DNA of 64,000 nt, taken from NCBI RefSeq assembly GCF_024362785.1, contig NZ_CP093301.1:1-64000 (forward strand), in the 5' to 3' direction. The notes under the pieces were generated by a model that saw only the letters and a program-made list of their open reading frames with translations, was not told the origin of the DNA and did not search any database. Below are positions 45,510 to 55,524 of the stretch, piece after piece. Position numbers and translations under genes: made by a program. Within the stretch, counting starts at the first letter, position 1. Each line of letters starts with the position of its first letter. This DNA comes from Evansella sp. LMS18 (GTDB lineage Bacteria > Bacillota > Bacilli > Bacillales > Salisediminibacteriaceae).

Positions 45510-47067
45510 TTGCATACTCAACTGCCCTTGTTTCACGGATCACTGTTACTTTTATGTGACCTGGATAATCGAGTTCATCTTCAATTTTCCTGGTAATCTC
45601 ACGAGCAAGCCGGTACGAGTCCTCGTCTGTAATAAAGTCCGGTTTTACCATGATGCGGACTTCACGGCCAGCCTGGATAGCATAAGTCTTTTCAACGCCC
45701 TCGAAGGACTCTGAAATTTCCTCAAGCTTTTCGAGACGCTTAATATAAGTTTCCAGCGTTTCTCTTCTCGCTCCCGGTCTCGCAGCGGACAACGCATCTG
45801 CTGCAGCCACCAGGGTTGCGATCACTGAAGTTGCTTCGGTATCTCCGTGATGTGATGCAATACTGTTAATTACTACTGGATGTTCTTTGTACTTCGTTGC
45901 AAGCTCAACACCGATTTCCACGTGGCTTCCTTCAACTTCATGATCGATGGCTTTACCTAAGTCATGCAATAAACCTGCACGACGGGCAAGCTGAACGTCT
46001 TCCCCTAATTCCGCGGCCATCAGCCCGCTCAGATAAGCTACTTCCATGGAATGCTTTAACACATTCTGGCCATAACTCGTTCTGAACTTCAGTCGGCCGA
46101 GTATTTTTATAAGGTCAGGGTGGAGTCCATGTATCCCCATTTCGAAGGTTGTCTGTTCACCGTATTCACGAATCAGTTCGTCTACTTCGCGACGGGCTTT
46201 GTCCACTGTTTCTTCGATTCGTGCAGGGTGTATTCTTCCGTCCTGTACGAGTTTCTCCAGAGCTGTTTTCGCAATCTCCCGGCGAATCGGGTCGAAACCG
46301 GATAAAATTACAGCTTCCGGTGTATCATCAATAATTAAGTCTATCCCGGTCAATGTTTCAAGAGCCCGGATATTACGTCCTTCCCGCCCGATGATTCGGC
46401 CTTTCATTTCATCATTTGGCAGGTTAACTACTGATACTGTTGTTTCTGTTACATGGTCTGCTGCACAGCGCTGAATAGACATGGATAAAATTTCTTTTGC
46501 TTTTTTATCCGCTTCTTCTTTCGCTCTTGTAACAGCATCTTTAATCATGACAGCCTTATCGTGGGTTAATTCCTCATCCACTGACTTCATGATGATTTCA
46601 CGTGCTTCATCTCTTGAGAAGCCGGAAATGCGTTCCAGTTCCTGTTGTTGTTCTTTTACCATTTCCTCGACCTTGCTATTCATCTCGTCGATTTGTTGCT
46701 GACGCTTTGACAATTCTTCTTCTCTCTTATCGAGAGCGTCCTCTTTCTTGTCTAACGTTTCACTTTTTCGGTCCAATACTTCTTCCTTTTGAACTAACCG
46801 GTTTTCCTGCTTCTGAATATCGTTGCGTCGATCCCGGACTTCACGCTCTGCTTCCATACGGATTTTATGAGCTTCATCCTTCGCTTCCAGGATTGCTTCT
46901 TTTTTGCTGGCATCTGCTTCACGCTTAGCATCTTCAATCGTTTGCTGCGCGAGATGCTCTGCACTGGAAATCTTAGCTTCTGCGATAGATTTACGAACGA
47001 AGTATCCGATCAAGATACCGATCACTGCAGTGAATAGCAAAATGAGGATTTGAACTATGATGTTCAA
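45505..47067 (-). CDS. rny: Ribonuclease Y
   Basis: A 520-residue protein: N-terminal transmembrane helix (about 4-22), long charged coiled coil (about 28-200, including repeated [10 protein letters not shown]), a KH domain ([10 protein letters not shown]), and an HD domain ([12 protein letters not shown]) with the catalytic His-Asp pair. It is the membrane-bound endoribonuclease that initiates mRNA decay in Bacillus, with RicA-RicF-RicT as modulators. The penicillin-binding gene pbpX, found between recA and rny in B. subtilis, is absent. The 47068-47481 gap holds only the recA terminator and presumably the rny promoter. Confidence 0.97.
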   Translation of the reverse strand: MNIIVQILILLFTAVIGILIGYFVRKSIAEAKISSAEHLAQQTIEDAKREADASKKEAILEAKDEAHKIRMEAEREVRDRRNDIQKQENRLVQKEEVLDRKSETLDKKEDALDKREEELSKRQQQIDEMNSKVEEMVKEQQQELERISGFSRDEAREIIMKSVDEELTHDKAVMIKDAVTRAKEEADKKAKEILSMSIQRCAADHVTETTVSVVNLPNDEMKGRIIGREGRNIRALETLTGIDLIIDDTPEAVILSGFDPIRREIAKTALEKLVQDGRIHPARIEETVDKARREVDELIREYGEQTTFEMGIHGLHPDLIKILGRLKFRTSYGQNVLKHSMEVAYLSGLMAAELGEDVQLARRAGLLHDLGKAIDHEVEGSHVEIGVELATKYKEHPVVINSIASHHGDTEATSVIATLVAAADALSAARPGARRETLETYIKRLEKLEEISESFEGVEKTYAIQAGREVRIMVKPDFITDEDSYRLAREITRKIEDELDYPGHIKVTVIRETRAVEYAK

Positions 47068-47421
47068 GACTGATTCACCTCCTCATGCTATTTCTTTGTT
47101 TTGTTTGTTGCTGATTTCATTGGAATTACACATGTTCATTTTCAATAAAAAAGTATACATCCAGCACAGCTCATTCAGTATGAGTATGTGATAAGGTAAG
47201 GCAGTATTCTTTCTAATTGTATGCTTCATATTTTACAATGTCAAGCATTGGTAAGGCTTCATTCCTGCAACATTGGACAAATTATGCATTAACATCATGA
47301 AAAAAGGGAATATTACGAGTTTACAGTTTATTTGTGTGCCTTATCCATTGCCTGTAATATTTGATAACACGAGAAAATTATTCGTATTTCCCCAGGCAGC
47401 CAGCATGATTTAATGCAAGTG

Positions 47422-47470
47422 AGAAAGCCCGGACGACTGATCTTCTGAAGGATCAGTATCCGGGCTTTCT
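47422..47470 (-). terminator. Terminator of recA
   Basis: AGAAAGCCCGGA / TCCGGGCTTTCT with an inner CTGATC / GATCAG hairpin, just beyond the recA stop codon. Confidence 0.9.
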
Positions 47471-47481
47471 ATGACTATAAC

Positions 47482-48525
47482 TTATTTAAAATCGAGAGTC
47501 ATATCCTCATCTTCCGAATCCGCTGGAATTTCCTTCGGAGCATCAAGGGTGTGGTACTCTCTTATCTGCTTATCTATCGCATCTGTGATCTCAGGATTTT
47601 CCCTCAGGAACTGTTTGGCATTCTCCCTGCCCTGTCCTATACGGTCCTCGTTATAGGAATACCATGCGCCGCTCTTCTGGACGATATCCAGGTCTGAGCC
47701 GATGTCGAGGATGGAGCCTTCACGGGAAATACCTTGTCCGTACATAATATCCACTTCCGCTACTTTAAACGGAGGAGCAACTTTATTCTTTACAACCTTT
47801 ATTTTCGTCTTGTTACCGACCATATCGTTACCCTGCTTTAACGTTTCCGCACGGCGTACTTCAAGCCTTACAGAGGAATAGAACTTTAATGCCCGTCCGC
47901 CCGGAGTTGTTTCTGGATTCCCGAACATAACTCCAACCTTTTCACGAATCTGGTTGATGAATACTGCGATAGTTTTTGATTTGTTAATAGCTCCGGAAAG
48001 CTTACGCAAAGCCTGAGACATTAACCTTGCCTGCAAACCAACGTGGCTGTCTCCCATTTCACCTTCAATTTCCGCTTTAGGTACAAGGGCAGCCACTGAG
48101 TCCACGACAATAATGTCGACCGCTCCGCTTCGTACAAGAGCTTCAGCAATCTCAAGCGCCTGCTCTCCTGTATCCGGCTGGGAAAGAAGAAGTTCGTCGA
48201 TGTTTACACCCAGTTTCTGTGCGTATACCGGGTCGAGAGCGTGCTCAGCATCCACAAATGCAGCCTGTCCACCGTTGCGCTGAACTTCTGCTATAGCATG
48301 AAGGGCTACTGTCGTCTTACCTGAAGATTCAGGGCCGTAGATTTCTACGATTCTTCCTTTAGGGTAGCCTCCGACACCAAGAGCGATGTCAAGGGCCAGG
48401 GCGCCACTTGATACAGTTGATACTCTTTGTTCCGCCTGTTCCCCGAGTTTCATGATTGAACCTTTACCGAACTGTTTCTCAATCTGGCGCAGGGCCATGT
48501 CCAATGCTTGTTTCCGATCTGACAT
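47482..48525 (-). CDS. recA: Recombinase RecA
   Basis: A 347-residue RecA with Walker [10 protein letters not shown], the V-D-A-E-H-A-L-D block, Walker [11 protein letters not shown], loop L1 [10 protein letters not shown] and the L2 region [17 protein letters not shown]. The C-terminal tail is acidic as usual. The start at 48525 follows AAGGAGAGAGAAAC. It forms filaments on single-stranded DNA, drives strand exchange and triggers LexA cleavage. A LexA box overlaps its promoter. Confidence 0.98.
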   Translation of the reverse strand: MSDRKQALDMALRQIEKQFGKGSIMKLGEQAEQRVSTVSSGALALDIALGVGGYPKGRIVEIYGPESSGKTTVALHAIAEVQRNGGQAAFVDAEHALDPVYAQKLGVNIDELLLSQPDTGEQALEIAEALVRSGAVDIIVVDSVAALVPKAEIEGEMGDSHVGLQARLMSQALRKLSGAINKSKTIAVFINQIREKVGVMFGNPETTPGGRALKFYSSVRLEVRRAETLKQGNDMVGNKTKIKVVKNKVAPPFKVAEVDIMYGQGISREGSILDIGSDLDIVQKSGAWYSYNEDRIGQGRENAKQFLRENPEITDAIDKQIREYHTLDAPKEIPADSEDEDMTLDFK

Positions 48526-48591
48526 GTTTCTCTCTCCTTTATATATATAAAATTGCAAAGAATGTATAAAGCAATTTAACTTTCTAATAGT

Positions 48592-48631
48592 ATTTTAACC
48601 TATGTGAATCAGAATTGCAAACATTCGTTCG
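48592..48631 (-). promoter_or_regulatory. recA promoter with LexA box
   Basis: On the minus strand, LexA box CGAACGAATGTTTG (48618-48631) overlaps the -35 TTGCAA (48615-48620). A -10 TAAAAT lies at 48592-48597 with a 17-base spacer. The box is identical over 13 bases to the third box at the lexA promoter. Confidence 0.88.
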
Positions 48632-48679
48632 TGTTTTTTGCAAAAAGATTTAACTCCCATACCAAATAATAAAACACAT

Positions 48680-48720
48680 CCAGCTGAAGATCTTCCGGAA
48701 TGTCAGGAAGATTCAGCTGG
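48680..48720 (-). terminator. Terminator of the cinA-helicase unit
   Basis: CCAGCTGAA..ATCTTCC / GGAAGAT..TTCAGCTGG long stem after the helicase stop codon, with a T-rich stretch beyond. Confidence 0.8.
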
Positions 48721-48734
48721 ACTCTGTTTCTGTC

Positions 48735-50315
48735 TTATTTCCTTTTCGGACGGGGCTTCGCAGGCTCAAGATTAATTCTTGCTCCGTTCACCCTTGAGTA
48801 TTTAAGCCCTTCATAGACGAACGGCGCTACCTCTTCAGGTACTTCCATAAAGGTGAAGTTTTCAAATATATCGATTCTGCCAACTGCAGTTTCCGGAATA
48901 CCAACGAGGTGGGAAACTTCTGCCGCCAGTTTTTTCGGTGTCAGTTCAATGTTACGCCCGACGTTGATAAAGAATCTGGTCATCCCTTTCTGAGCGCCTG
49001 TTTCTCCGAAATCATACCCGTCGTCATTGAGGTCATCATGGTTGTAGAACGCCAGTTTCATTAAGGAAGCCACAATTTTTTCTGGCGGATACTGTTCAAG
49101 CAGCTCAGAAACGATGGCATCATACAAGCCGGCTTCTTCCTCATCGGATTCAATCATGTCAACAATCTGGCCTTTCCAGACATGCTGCTGTTTTTCAACT
49201 ACTTCTTCTACAGAAGGAATCCGTTCAGAAGGGATAGTCATTTTAATTTCCGATTCAATGGAGCGGAGATGCTTCATTTCTCTCGGTGTAACGAGAGTGA
49301 CAGCCGCACCTTCTCTTCCGGCTCTTCCTGTACGCCCGATGCGGTGCACATAGCTCTCCGGGTCCTGAGGTATATCGTAGTTAATAACGTGGGAAACCTT
49401 TTCCACATCTATACCTCTGGCAGCGACATCTGTTGCAATCAGGAATTCTACAGACGAATCCCGGAATTTCTTCATGACGAGATCACGCTGGGACTGAGTC
49501 AGGTCGCCATGAAGGCCGTCAGCCATGTACCCACGAGCCTGAAGCGCTTCTGTGAGTTCAGCAACACCTTTTTTCGTGCGGCAGAAAATGATGCCAAGTT
49601 CTACATTTTCACTGTCGATTACCCGGCAGAGAGATTCAAGCTTATTTTTCTCAAGCACTTTATAATATACCTGTTTAATGGAAGGAGCGGTTACCTCCCC
49701 TTTACTTATCGTCACCTGTGTCGGGCGGCTCATATATTTGTTGGACAGCTTTCTGATTGGCGGAGGCATAGTGGCCGAAAATAACAGTGTCTGCCTCTCT
49801 CTGTTTACCTGCTGAAGTATTTTTTCAATGTCCTCAATAAAACCCATATCAAGCATTTCATCTGCTTCGTCAAGAATAAGAGTGTGCACATTCCTCAGCT
49901 GGAGAGTGTTTCTGCTTAAATGGTCCAGAACTCTTCCAGGAGTTCCAACAACCACCTGCACCCCTCTTTTCAGGGAGCGAATCTGATGCCCGATAGACTG
50001 TCCGCCATAAATAGGAAGAACATGCATATTTTTATATTTGGAGAGTTTCTGCAGTTCCCCGGCAACCTGGATTGCCAGTTCCCTTGTTGGTGTCAAAATT
50101 AAAGACTGCACATGCTTATCTTCTGTTACATGCTCTATTAAAGGGATACCGAAAGCAGCTGTTTTACCAGTCCCGGTCTGGGCTTGTCCGATAACATCCT
50201 GTTTTTTCAGGATTTCAGGGATTACTTTTTCCTGAATCGGCGAAGGTGCTTCAAATCCCATGTCTTTAATCGCCTTTTTAATTTCACTTGATATTTCAAA
50301 ATCCTCAAATCTCAT
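48735..50315 (-). CDS. DEAD-box RNA helicase with DbpA-type RNA-binding domain
   Basis: A 526-residue helicase with all core motifs: Q-motif near residue 22 (P-S-P-I-Q-E-K), A-Q-T-G-T-G-K-T, P-T-R-E-L, D-E-A-D, S-A-T, A-R-G-I-D and H-R-I-G-R-T-G-R-A-G-R. After a linker it ends in a DbpA/CsdA-type RNA-binding domain (about 445-520, M-T-R-F-F-I-N-V-G-R to V-N-G-A-R-I-N-L). It resembles CshA/DeaD-like helicases of ribosome assembly and RNA decay. The start lies 2 bp past the cinA stop codon. Its place between cinA and recA is unlike B. subtilis. Confidence 0.9.
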   Translation of the reverse strand: MRFEDFEISSEIKKAIKDMGFEAPSPIQEKVIPEILKKQDVIGQAQTGTGKTAAFGIPLIEHVTEDKHVQSLILTPTRELAIQVAGELQKLSKYKNMHVLPIYGGQSIGHQIRSLKRGVQVVVGTPGRVLDHLSRNTLQLRNVHTLILDEADEMLDMGFIEDIEKILQQVNRERQTLLFSATMPPPIRKLSNKYMSRPTQVTISKGEVTAPSIKQVYYKVLEKNKLESLCRVIDSENVELGIIFCRTKKGVAELTEALQARGYMADGLHGDLTQSQRDLVMKKFRDSSVEFLIATDVAARGIDVEKVSHVINYDIPQDPESYVHRIGRTGRAGREGAAVTLVTPREMKHLRSIESEIKMTIPSERIPSVEEVVEKQQHVWKGQIVDMIESDEEEAGLYDAIVSELLEQYPPEKIVASLMKLAFYNHDDLNDDGYDFGETGAQKGMTRFFINVGRNIELTPKKLAAEVSHLVGIPETAVGRIDIFENFTFMEVPEEVAPFVYEGLKYSRVNGARINLEPAKPRPKRK

Positions 50316-50317
50316 AT

Positions 50318-51574
50318 TTATCCATCCACCTTTTCCATTTCCTTACGCAAGAATTGTATCAAATAATACGCTCCATATTTAACGGAACGCTCTCTCACAC
50401 CAGTTCTGCTTCCAGCAAGCCTGAGCTCATAGCTTTCCGCAGCTTCCCGGGAAGCAATACCAATATAGACGAGCCCGGGAGGCTTCCCTTCAGAAGAATC
50501 CGGTCCGGCCACGCCTGTAAAGCTTATCCCGTAATCAGATTCTCCCTTTAGCCTTGCTCCCTTTGCCATCTCCTCAGCGCATTCCCGGCTGACTGCCCCG
50601 TGTTTGTGAAGAATCTCCTCAGCTACATTGAGGGTATTCGCTTTCCCTTCATTTGTATACGTCACAAAGCCGCCTTTAAAGATAGCGGAAGCTCCCGGGA
50701 TATTTGTTAACTCTGCAGAAAAGAGACCGCCTGTAAGGCTCTCAGCAGCTGCAATCGTCACATTTCCCTCTTTAAGCTGCAGGAATACCTGCTTAAAGAG
50801 TGAGTCATCATTTAAACCATAGAAATACTTATCAAGCCGGGCAAGAACGATTTCCTGCAGATTATTAAGCTTCCTTTGGTTCTCCGCTTCGTCGCTGCCT
50901 TTTACTGTTAAACGCAGTGTTACGTCACCATCTCCGGCAAGGGGAGCAATCGTGGGATTCACCTGGTTTTCAATTAAGTCATCGATCTGCTCCACAAGCT
51001 GGGATTCACCAATATCAAAAAAACGGAGCACTCTTGACTGAATGAAAGTTGTATCCTTCAGCTGGCTTTTTAAATACGGGTTTGCATACTTATTGAACAT
51101 TGGCTTTAATTCCTTCGGCGGCCCGGGCAGAAGGATGAACAGACAGCCATCCGATTTAACAGCCATGCCGCATGCCAGGCCATTGTCGTTCTGGAAAACC
51201 ACAGATCCTTCAATAACCAGCGCCTGCTGCAGATTATTTTCTGCCATGTACCTGCCAGTCTTCTTGAAGTAATCAGTTATTCTTCTTTTAGCAGTTTCAT
51301 CATATATTAGTTCTCTGCCTAATACTTCAGCTAATGTTTCCTTTGTTAAGTCATCTTTGGTAGGCCCAAGCCCTCCGGTAAGTACTACGAGATCGCATCT
51401 TTTACGGGCGTTTTCGATAACGGCTGCCAGCCTTTCCCGGTTATCTCCTGCTACGGAATGATAGTAAATATTAATCCCAAGCTGGTTCATCTGTTCTGAA
51501 AGGAACTGGGCATTTGTATTGGCAATCTGGCCTAGAAGGAGTTCAGATCCTACTGCGACTATTTCTCCATTCAT
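50318..51574 (-). CDS. cinA: CinA (competence/damage-inducible, NMN deamidase)
   Basis: A 418-residue two-domain protein. The N-terminal MoaB-like domain (about 1-170) has G-S-E-L-L-L-G-Q-I-A-N-T-N-A and L-T-G-G-L-G-P-T-K-D-D. The C-terminal PncC-like domain (about 255-410) has A-A-A-E-S-L-T-G-G and G-V-A-G-P-D. The family hydrolyses ADP-ribose and deamidates NMN in NAD salvage. In B. subtilis it lies directly upstream of recA and is part of the competence regulon. Here a helicase gene intervenes. Confidence 0.95.
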   Translation of the reverse strand: MNGEIVAVGSELLLGQIANTNAQFLSEQMNQLGINIYYHSVAGDNRERLAAVIENARKRCDLVVLTGGLGPTKDDLTKETLAEVLGRELIYDETAKRRITDYFKKTGRYMAENNLQQALVIEGSVVFQNDNGLACGMAVKSDGCLFILLPGPPKELKPMFNKYANPYLKSQLKDTTFIQSRVLRFFDIGESQLVEQIDDLIENQVNPTIAPLAGDGDVTLRLTVKGSDEAENQRKLNNLQEIVLARLDKYFYGLNDDSLFKQVFLQLKEGNVTIAAAESLTGGLFSAELTNIPGASAIFKGGFVTYTNEGKANTLNVAEEILHKHGAVSRECAEEMAKGARLKGESDYGISFTGVAGPDSSEGKPPGLVYIGIASREAAESYELRLAGSRTGVRERSVKYGAYYLIQFLRKEMEKVDG

Positions 51575-51595
51575 CAGTTTTCACCTTCCGGTAAA

Positions 51596-52174
51596 CTACT
51601 TTGTATTTTTTATAACATGTTTATTTTTTATAAAATAATCAATACCCGAAATAAGTGTGAGTATAACTGCTGCATACACCATTATTTCAGCAAACGGTAT
51701 TGCCAGCATTTCAAAGATAATATTATGTAGCATAATTGCAGATGCAGCGACGATCTGGCTGACCGTTTTCCATTTACCCCAGTTGCTTGCCGCGATTACT
51801 TCGCCTTCCCCGGAAGCAACCAGCCTGAGCCCGGTTACCGCAAACTCACGGCTTAAGATCAGAACTGCGGCCCATGCCGGAAACATATCCAGACCTGTTA
51901 ATGAAACAAAAGCAGCGGTAATAAGGAGTTTGTCAGCAAGTGGGTCAAGAAATTTCCCCATATTGGTAACGAGATTATGTTTCCTGGCATAATACCCGTC
52001 CAGCCAGTCTGTAGCAGCAGCAACAATAAATATGATTGCAGCAATTAAATGTGATACAGGTATCTCAGTCCCGAGCAGTGCCATTTCACCCCACCCAAAC
52101 GGAACGAGGAGAAAAATCATAAACACTGGGATTAAGAAAATACGCGATATAGTAATTTGATTAGGTATATTCAC
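51596..52174 (-). CDS. pgsA: Phosphatidylglycerophosphate synthase
   Basis: A 192-residue membrane enzyme with the CDP-alcohol phosphatidyltransferase motif D-W-L-D-G-Y-Y-A-R-K-x-N-x-x-T-x-x-G-K-F-L-D-P-L-A-D-K, here starting about residue 60, and about five transmembrane helices. It makes phosphatidylglycerol phosphate from CDP-diacylglycerol and glycerol 3-phosphate. The start is GTG at 52174, with AGGAGGATCCAAA immediately upstream. A longer frame from 52216 would include that ribosome binding site as coding sequence. Confidence 0.95.
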   Translation of the reverse strand: MNIPNQITISRIFLIPVFMIFLLVPFGWGEMALLGTEIPVSHLIAAIIFIVAAATDWLDGYYARKHNLVTNMGKFLDPLADKLLITAAFVSLTGLDMFPAWAAVLILSREFAVTGLRLVASGEGEVIAASNWGKWKTVSQIVAASAIMLHNIIFEMLAIPFAEIMVYAAVILTLISGIDYFIKNKHVIKNTK

Positions 52175-52335
52175 TTTGGATCCTCCTAACTCTGTTAGAG
52201 ACAGGCCTTGCCTCATTGCTCCAGTACGTAAGCTTTATCAATTTTAACAGAATAACTGTTATAATGCTAATATGAGCGGCACCGGAAAAAGAGGAATTGA
52301 GTCTATGCTTCACACTAAAAAACACAACTAAAACA

Positions 52336-52360
52336 AAGAGAGCTGGCAACCAGCTCTCTT
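52336..52360 (-). terminator. Terminator of rodZ
   Basis: AAGAGAGCTGG / CCAGCTCTCTT stem with a 3-base loop, right after the rodZ stop codon. Confidence 0.88.
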
Positions 52361-52364
52361 TTCA

Positions 52365-53288
52365 TCAATCCTCCTGCTCAAGAGGTTCAAAATTGACTGT
52401 CACATACTGCCGTGTCACTTCCAGCTCATATTCCAGCAGCTCATCATTGATATAAATATCGACAGTCGGAGTGTGCCCAAGGTTGAACTCAATTTGTTCC
52501 TCACCGGAAAAATCGAACTCTTCTTCATCACCGGCAGAGTGAGTCTGCATATGAAGACTCTCTCCGGCCCCGTTAGTGAGCTGAAGCCAGCTGTCCCCGC
52601 TGAATTCAAGCCTCACTTCGAAATCGTCAGTGTTTGATAACGTATAAATGGCATTATTGCCCTGGGCCTCTTCAAATTCCAGCGACTGTTCAGGAGCAGG
52701 CTCTTCTTCCTCTTCGTCATTTGCATTTTCAGGCTCATCATTATTGTTATCTGCATCAGGGTCATTTTCCCCGTTAGTGTTTTCTTCATTCTCTTCATTT
52801 TCGTCAATATTATTTTCAGGAATATCCATCTCAGAGGTGCCCTGCTGCTCTTCCCGGGGGATGCCCGCAGGTTCTTCAGCGCCATCCCTCTGGCCAAAAG
52901 CCCATATTCCCACAGCGATAGCTGTAATGAAAATGACTGCAAACAAAGTTGGCACGAGGGCAGCGAATTTAGTTTTCTTCTTCATTATTTTCGGTTTAGA
53001 CCTGCTGGCCCGCGGTGGAAGTTCCGCAGGTTCCCGTTTAGGCTGAGGCAGTTCATCACTGTGTTCTTCAAAGAGTTTTTCAGGGTCGATGCCCACTGCA
53101 TCCGCGTACCTTTTCACAAAAGCACGGGCGTAGAAGTCTCCCGGGAGGCGGGAAAAATCCCCCTCCTCAATAGCTGTTAAATATCTTTTCTGTATTTTGG
53201 TAACCGTCTGGAGTTCTTCCAGCGAATAGCCCTTTTCTTCCCGTGCGGCCTTCAGCCGCATTCCTAATTCTGACAATCGTAACACCAC
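52365..53288 (-). CDS. rodZ: Cell shape protein RodZ (YmfM)
   Basis: A 307-residue protein. It has an N-terminal helix-turn-helix (about 1-70, L-G-M-R-L-K-A-A-R-E-E-K-G-Y-S-L-E-E-L), a basic juxtamembrane stretch and one transmembrane helix (about 108-128). A long Glu/Asn/Asp-rich low-complexity linker (about 135-205) follows. The C-terminal DUF4115 beta-domain (about 210-300) ends the protein. RodZ couples MreB filaments to the wall synthesis machinery. The very acidic, Asn-rich linker is longer than usual. Confidence 0.9.
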   Translation of the reverse strand: MVLRLSELGMRLKAAREEKGYSLEELQTVTKIQKRYLTAIEEGDFSRLPGDFYARAFVKRYADAVGIDPEKLFEEHSDELPQPKREPAELPPRASRSKPKIMKKKTKFAALVPTLFAVIFITAIAVGIWAFGQRDGAEEPAGIPREEQQGTSEMDIPENNIDENEENEENTNGENDPDADNNNDEPENANDEEEEEPAPEQSLEFEEAQGNNAIYTLSNTDDFEVRLEFSGDSWLQLTNGAGESLHMQTHSAGDEEEFDFSGEEQIEFNLGHTPTVDIYINDELLEYELEVTRQYVTVNFEPLEQED

Positions 53289-53296
53289 CTACCAAC

Positions 53297-54070
53297 TTAA
53301 CTAATATCAAAGGAAGAGAAGCCTGATTCTACGGCTTCATATGTGATTTTCTCCCCTTCTTCGCTGCGCAATTCAATTATATAATCGAAGTCATCGAGCG
53401 AATACTCTGTTTCCCTTACAAATATATCCGGATGTTCCACAACTTTCGTCGCAGGAAGCCGCATGATTTCACTCACCAGCATCTGATGCCTTTCAGAAGC
53501 CCGCATAGTGGAAACGATTCCGTCTATGATATAAATATGATCTTCTGATAGTTCGTCATCAGCGAGCTGGCTCCTGATCGTCTGCCTTAATAGTGTTGAA
53601 GAAAGGAAGGACCACCGTTTATTCGCACATACACTCGCAGCTACCACAGATTCCGTTTTTCCTACCCGGGGCATCCCTCTGATTCCCACGAGGCGGTGGC
53701 CGTCTTTTTTAAATAGCTCCGCCATGAAATCAACGAGAAGGCCCAGTTCCGCTCTCACGAAACGAAACAGCTTTTTCTCATCTTCATCCCTCTCGATGTA
53801 CCGGCCATGCCTGACTGCAAGGACATCCCGCAGCTTCGGCTCCCTTATCTTCCTTAATGTTATAATGTCCATCGTTTCCAGAATATATTTCAGGCGCATA
53901 ATCGCTTCGTCATTTTTACTCTTAATCAGCATGCCTCTGCGCTGATGTTCAACACCGTTGATTGTCACAATGTTAATTTGGAGCATCCCCAGCAATGATG
54001 CAATTTCACCAAGGAGACCTGGGCGGTTTTCATTAATCTGATATTCTAAGTACCACTGCTTTTCTTCCAT
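53297..54070 (-). CDS. ymfK: DUF3388 protein YmfK
   Basis: A 257-residue protein with an N-terminal ACT-like region (about 1-80, Y-Q-I-N-E-N-R-P-G-L-L-G-E-I-A-S-L-L) and a C-terminal domain with a G-I-R-G-M-P-R-V-G-K-T-E-S P-loop-like motif. It matches YmfK/DUF3388, conserved beside rodZ and ymfJ. The ACT domain suggests small-molecule regulation and the P-loop suggests nucleotide binding. The function is unknown. Confidence 0.85.
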   Translation of the reverse strand: MEEKQWYLEYQINENRPGLLGEIASLLGMLQINIVTINGVEHQRRGMLIKSKNDEAIMRLKYILETMDIITLRKIREPKLRDVLAVRHGRYIERDEDEKKLFRFVRAELGLLVDFMAELFKKDGHRLVGIRGMPRVGKTESVVAASVCANKRWSFLSSTLLRQTIRSQLADDELSEDHIYIIDGIVSTMRASERHQMLVSEIMRLPATKVVEHPDIFVRETEYSLDDFDYIIELRSEEGEKITYEAVESGFSSFDIS

Positions 54071-54340
54071 CGGCCAACTCCTTTCTCTCCTTCAGGTCGT
54101 CAGTGTTTTTACTCCGGACTTAACAAAGGCTTGACCTTAGGGTCTATTTTCTCTAACTTTAATCATAATCGATTTTTTTCCCTATTTAAAGAGATTTCTT
54201 AGGAACGTCGGATTTTAGCGAAAAATTGCCTATTTTCCATAAAAATATGTACCGGATTTTTACTATTACCCTTTTATAAAATAAAGAAAACCCGCCGATT
54301 GATGAGCTTGCAGGCGAAGACAGAGACAGAATTGCATTAT

Positions 54341-54366
54341 TTTACGGACGGTTACCTCTGGATAAA
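54341..54366 (+). repeat. R1 repeat fragment
   Basis: TTTACGGACGGTTACCTCTGGATAAAA matches only the right end of R1. It lies in the 54071-54420 gap between ymfK and ymfJ. The rest of that gap shows only AT-rich sequence and the ymfJ terminator. Confidence 0.55.
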
Positions 54367-54387
54367 AACTCATTTCGCGACCCTAAT

Positions 54388-54417
54388 AAAAAAGTGCCGC
54401 AGCTGCGGCACTTTTTT
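54388..54417 (-). terminator. Terminator of ymfJ
   Basis: Perfect 15-bp inverted repeat AAAAAAGTGCCGCAG / CTGCGGCACTTTTTT with no spacer, directly after the ymfJ stop codon. Confidence 0.93.
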
Positions 54418-54420
54418 AAG

Positions 54421-54669
54421 TTATCGATGTTGTACCAGCTTGACCATCATGTTGGCGATAGCGTGCTGTTCTTCTTCAGAAGCCACGTTCCAAAGATCGG
54501 CGAGAACCCGTTCCTGCTCGTTTTTAGGATCAACTTGTTCTGCCAGGTATTCTCCAACCTGATAGGCAACTTCATTAATAACAGGTTCCGTCATTCCTTC
54601 ACTCTTCGCCTGGTCAAGCCTGCTGCCAAGGAACTCTTTCCATTGCTGCCAGTTATCTAATACAGACAT
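54421..54669 (-). CDS. ymfJ: DUF3243 protein YmfJ
   Basis: An 82-residue helical protein matching YmfJ/DUF3243 (V-L-D-N-W-x-x-W-K-E-F-L near the start, E-Q-E-R-V-L-A-D-L-W and E-E-E-Q-H-A-I-A-N-M-M-V-K-L-V later). The function is unknown. The start at 54669 follows AAGGAGGAAAATTACC. It is conserved between ymfI and ymfK. Confidence 0.9.
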   Translation of the reverse strand: MSVLDNWQQWKEFLGSRLDQAKSEGMTEPVINEVAYQVGEYLAEQVDPKNEQERVLADLWNVASEEEQHAIANMMVKLVQHR

Positions 54670-54788
54670 GGTAATTTTCCTCCTTAAGATGTAATTCACA
54701 GTTAGTTTTTTCTCTCGGGAAGATAATTATTCATTTTCCTGTAACGATTCTGGTGCCCTGCATTTAATTTAAGGTCCCTGAAGCTGTC

Positions 54789-55523
54789 TTAACAGTACCA
54801 TGCTCCGTTCACCGACAGTATTTGCCCGTTGATATAGCTGCTCTCATCAGATACGAGAAAAGCTGCGGCGGATGCAATATCCTCAGGTGTTCCAAGCCTT
54901 CCTGCAGGTATTTCCTCTTCAAGCATGGCCAGATCTTCCTCTGAAAACCCATCGAGCATCTGGGTCCTCACAGCCCCCGGGGCTATGCCGTTTACCTGGA
55001 TATTACTTGGGGCCGTTTCCTTAGCGAGCGCTTTAACAAACGTATTGAGCCCGCCTTTTACAGTGGAATACAAAACCTCACAGGAGGCTCCAGTAAGACC
55101 CCAGATAGAAGAAATCACGATAATCTTCCCTTTTCTCTTTCTTATCATCTCCGGAAGGAAAGCCTGCGTTATTAAAAATGGAGTGATGAGCCCCTCAGTA
55201 AAACCAAGAGTGACTTCTTCCTCCGACAGATCAGTGATAAGTCCCTGCCTGGAAGTTCCACTGTTATGTATAATGATTTCCGGCGCGGTACCCAGCGCTT
55301 TCAGGTTCCCCAGTGCTTCAGCGGGCCGTGTGAAATCCCCCTGGAACAGGTGGCAGACAGTTTCCCTGTCTGCCTCAAGTTCAGATTTCAGCTGTAAGAC
55401 ACGTTCTTTATTTCTGTTGTAATGCAGAATAAGGTGGAAGCCTTTAGCTGCAAGCTTTTTTGCAATCGCTCCGCCAATATCACCGCTCGCGCCGGAAATA
55501 AACGCTGTTGGTTTCTCCTTCAT
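54789..55523 (-). CDS. ymfI: SDR reductase YmfI (EF-P 5-aminopentanone reductase)
   Basis: A 244-residue short-chain dehydrogenase: G-A-S-G-D-I-G-G-A-I-A cofactor motif, N-S-G-T after strand 4, catalytic Ser-Tyr-Lys in S-S-I-W-G..Y-S-T-V-K-G-G, and the P-G-A-V-R-T motif. In B. subtilis YmfI reduces the 5-aminopentanone on elongation factor P Lys32 to 5-aminopentanol, which supports swarming. The gene follows ymfH by 1 bp. Confidence 0.9.
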   Translation of the reverse strand: MKEKPTAFISGASGDIGGAIAKKLAAKGFHLILHYNRNKERVLQLKSELEADRETVCHLFQGDFTRPAEALGNLKALGTAPEIIIHNSGTSRQGLITDLSEEEVTLGFTEGLITPFLITQAFLPEMIRKRKGKIIVISSIWGLTGASCEVLYSTVKGGLNTFVKALAKETAPSNIQVNGIAPGAVRTQMLDGFSEEDLAMLEEEIPAGRLGTPEDIASAAAFLVSDESSYINGQILSVNGAWYC

Positions 55524-55524
55524 G

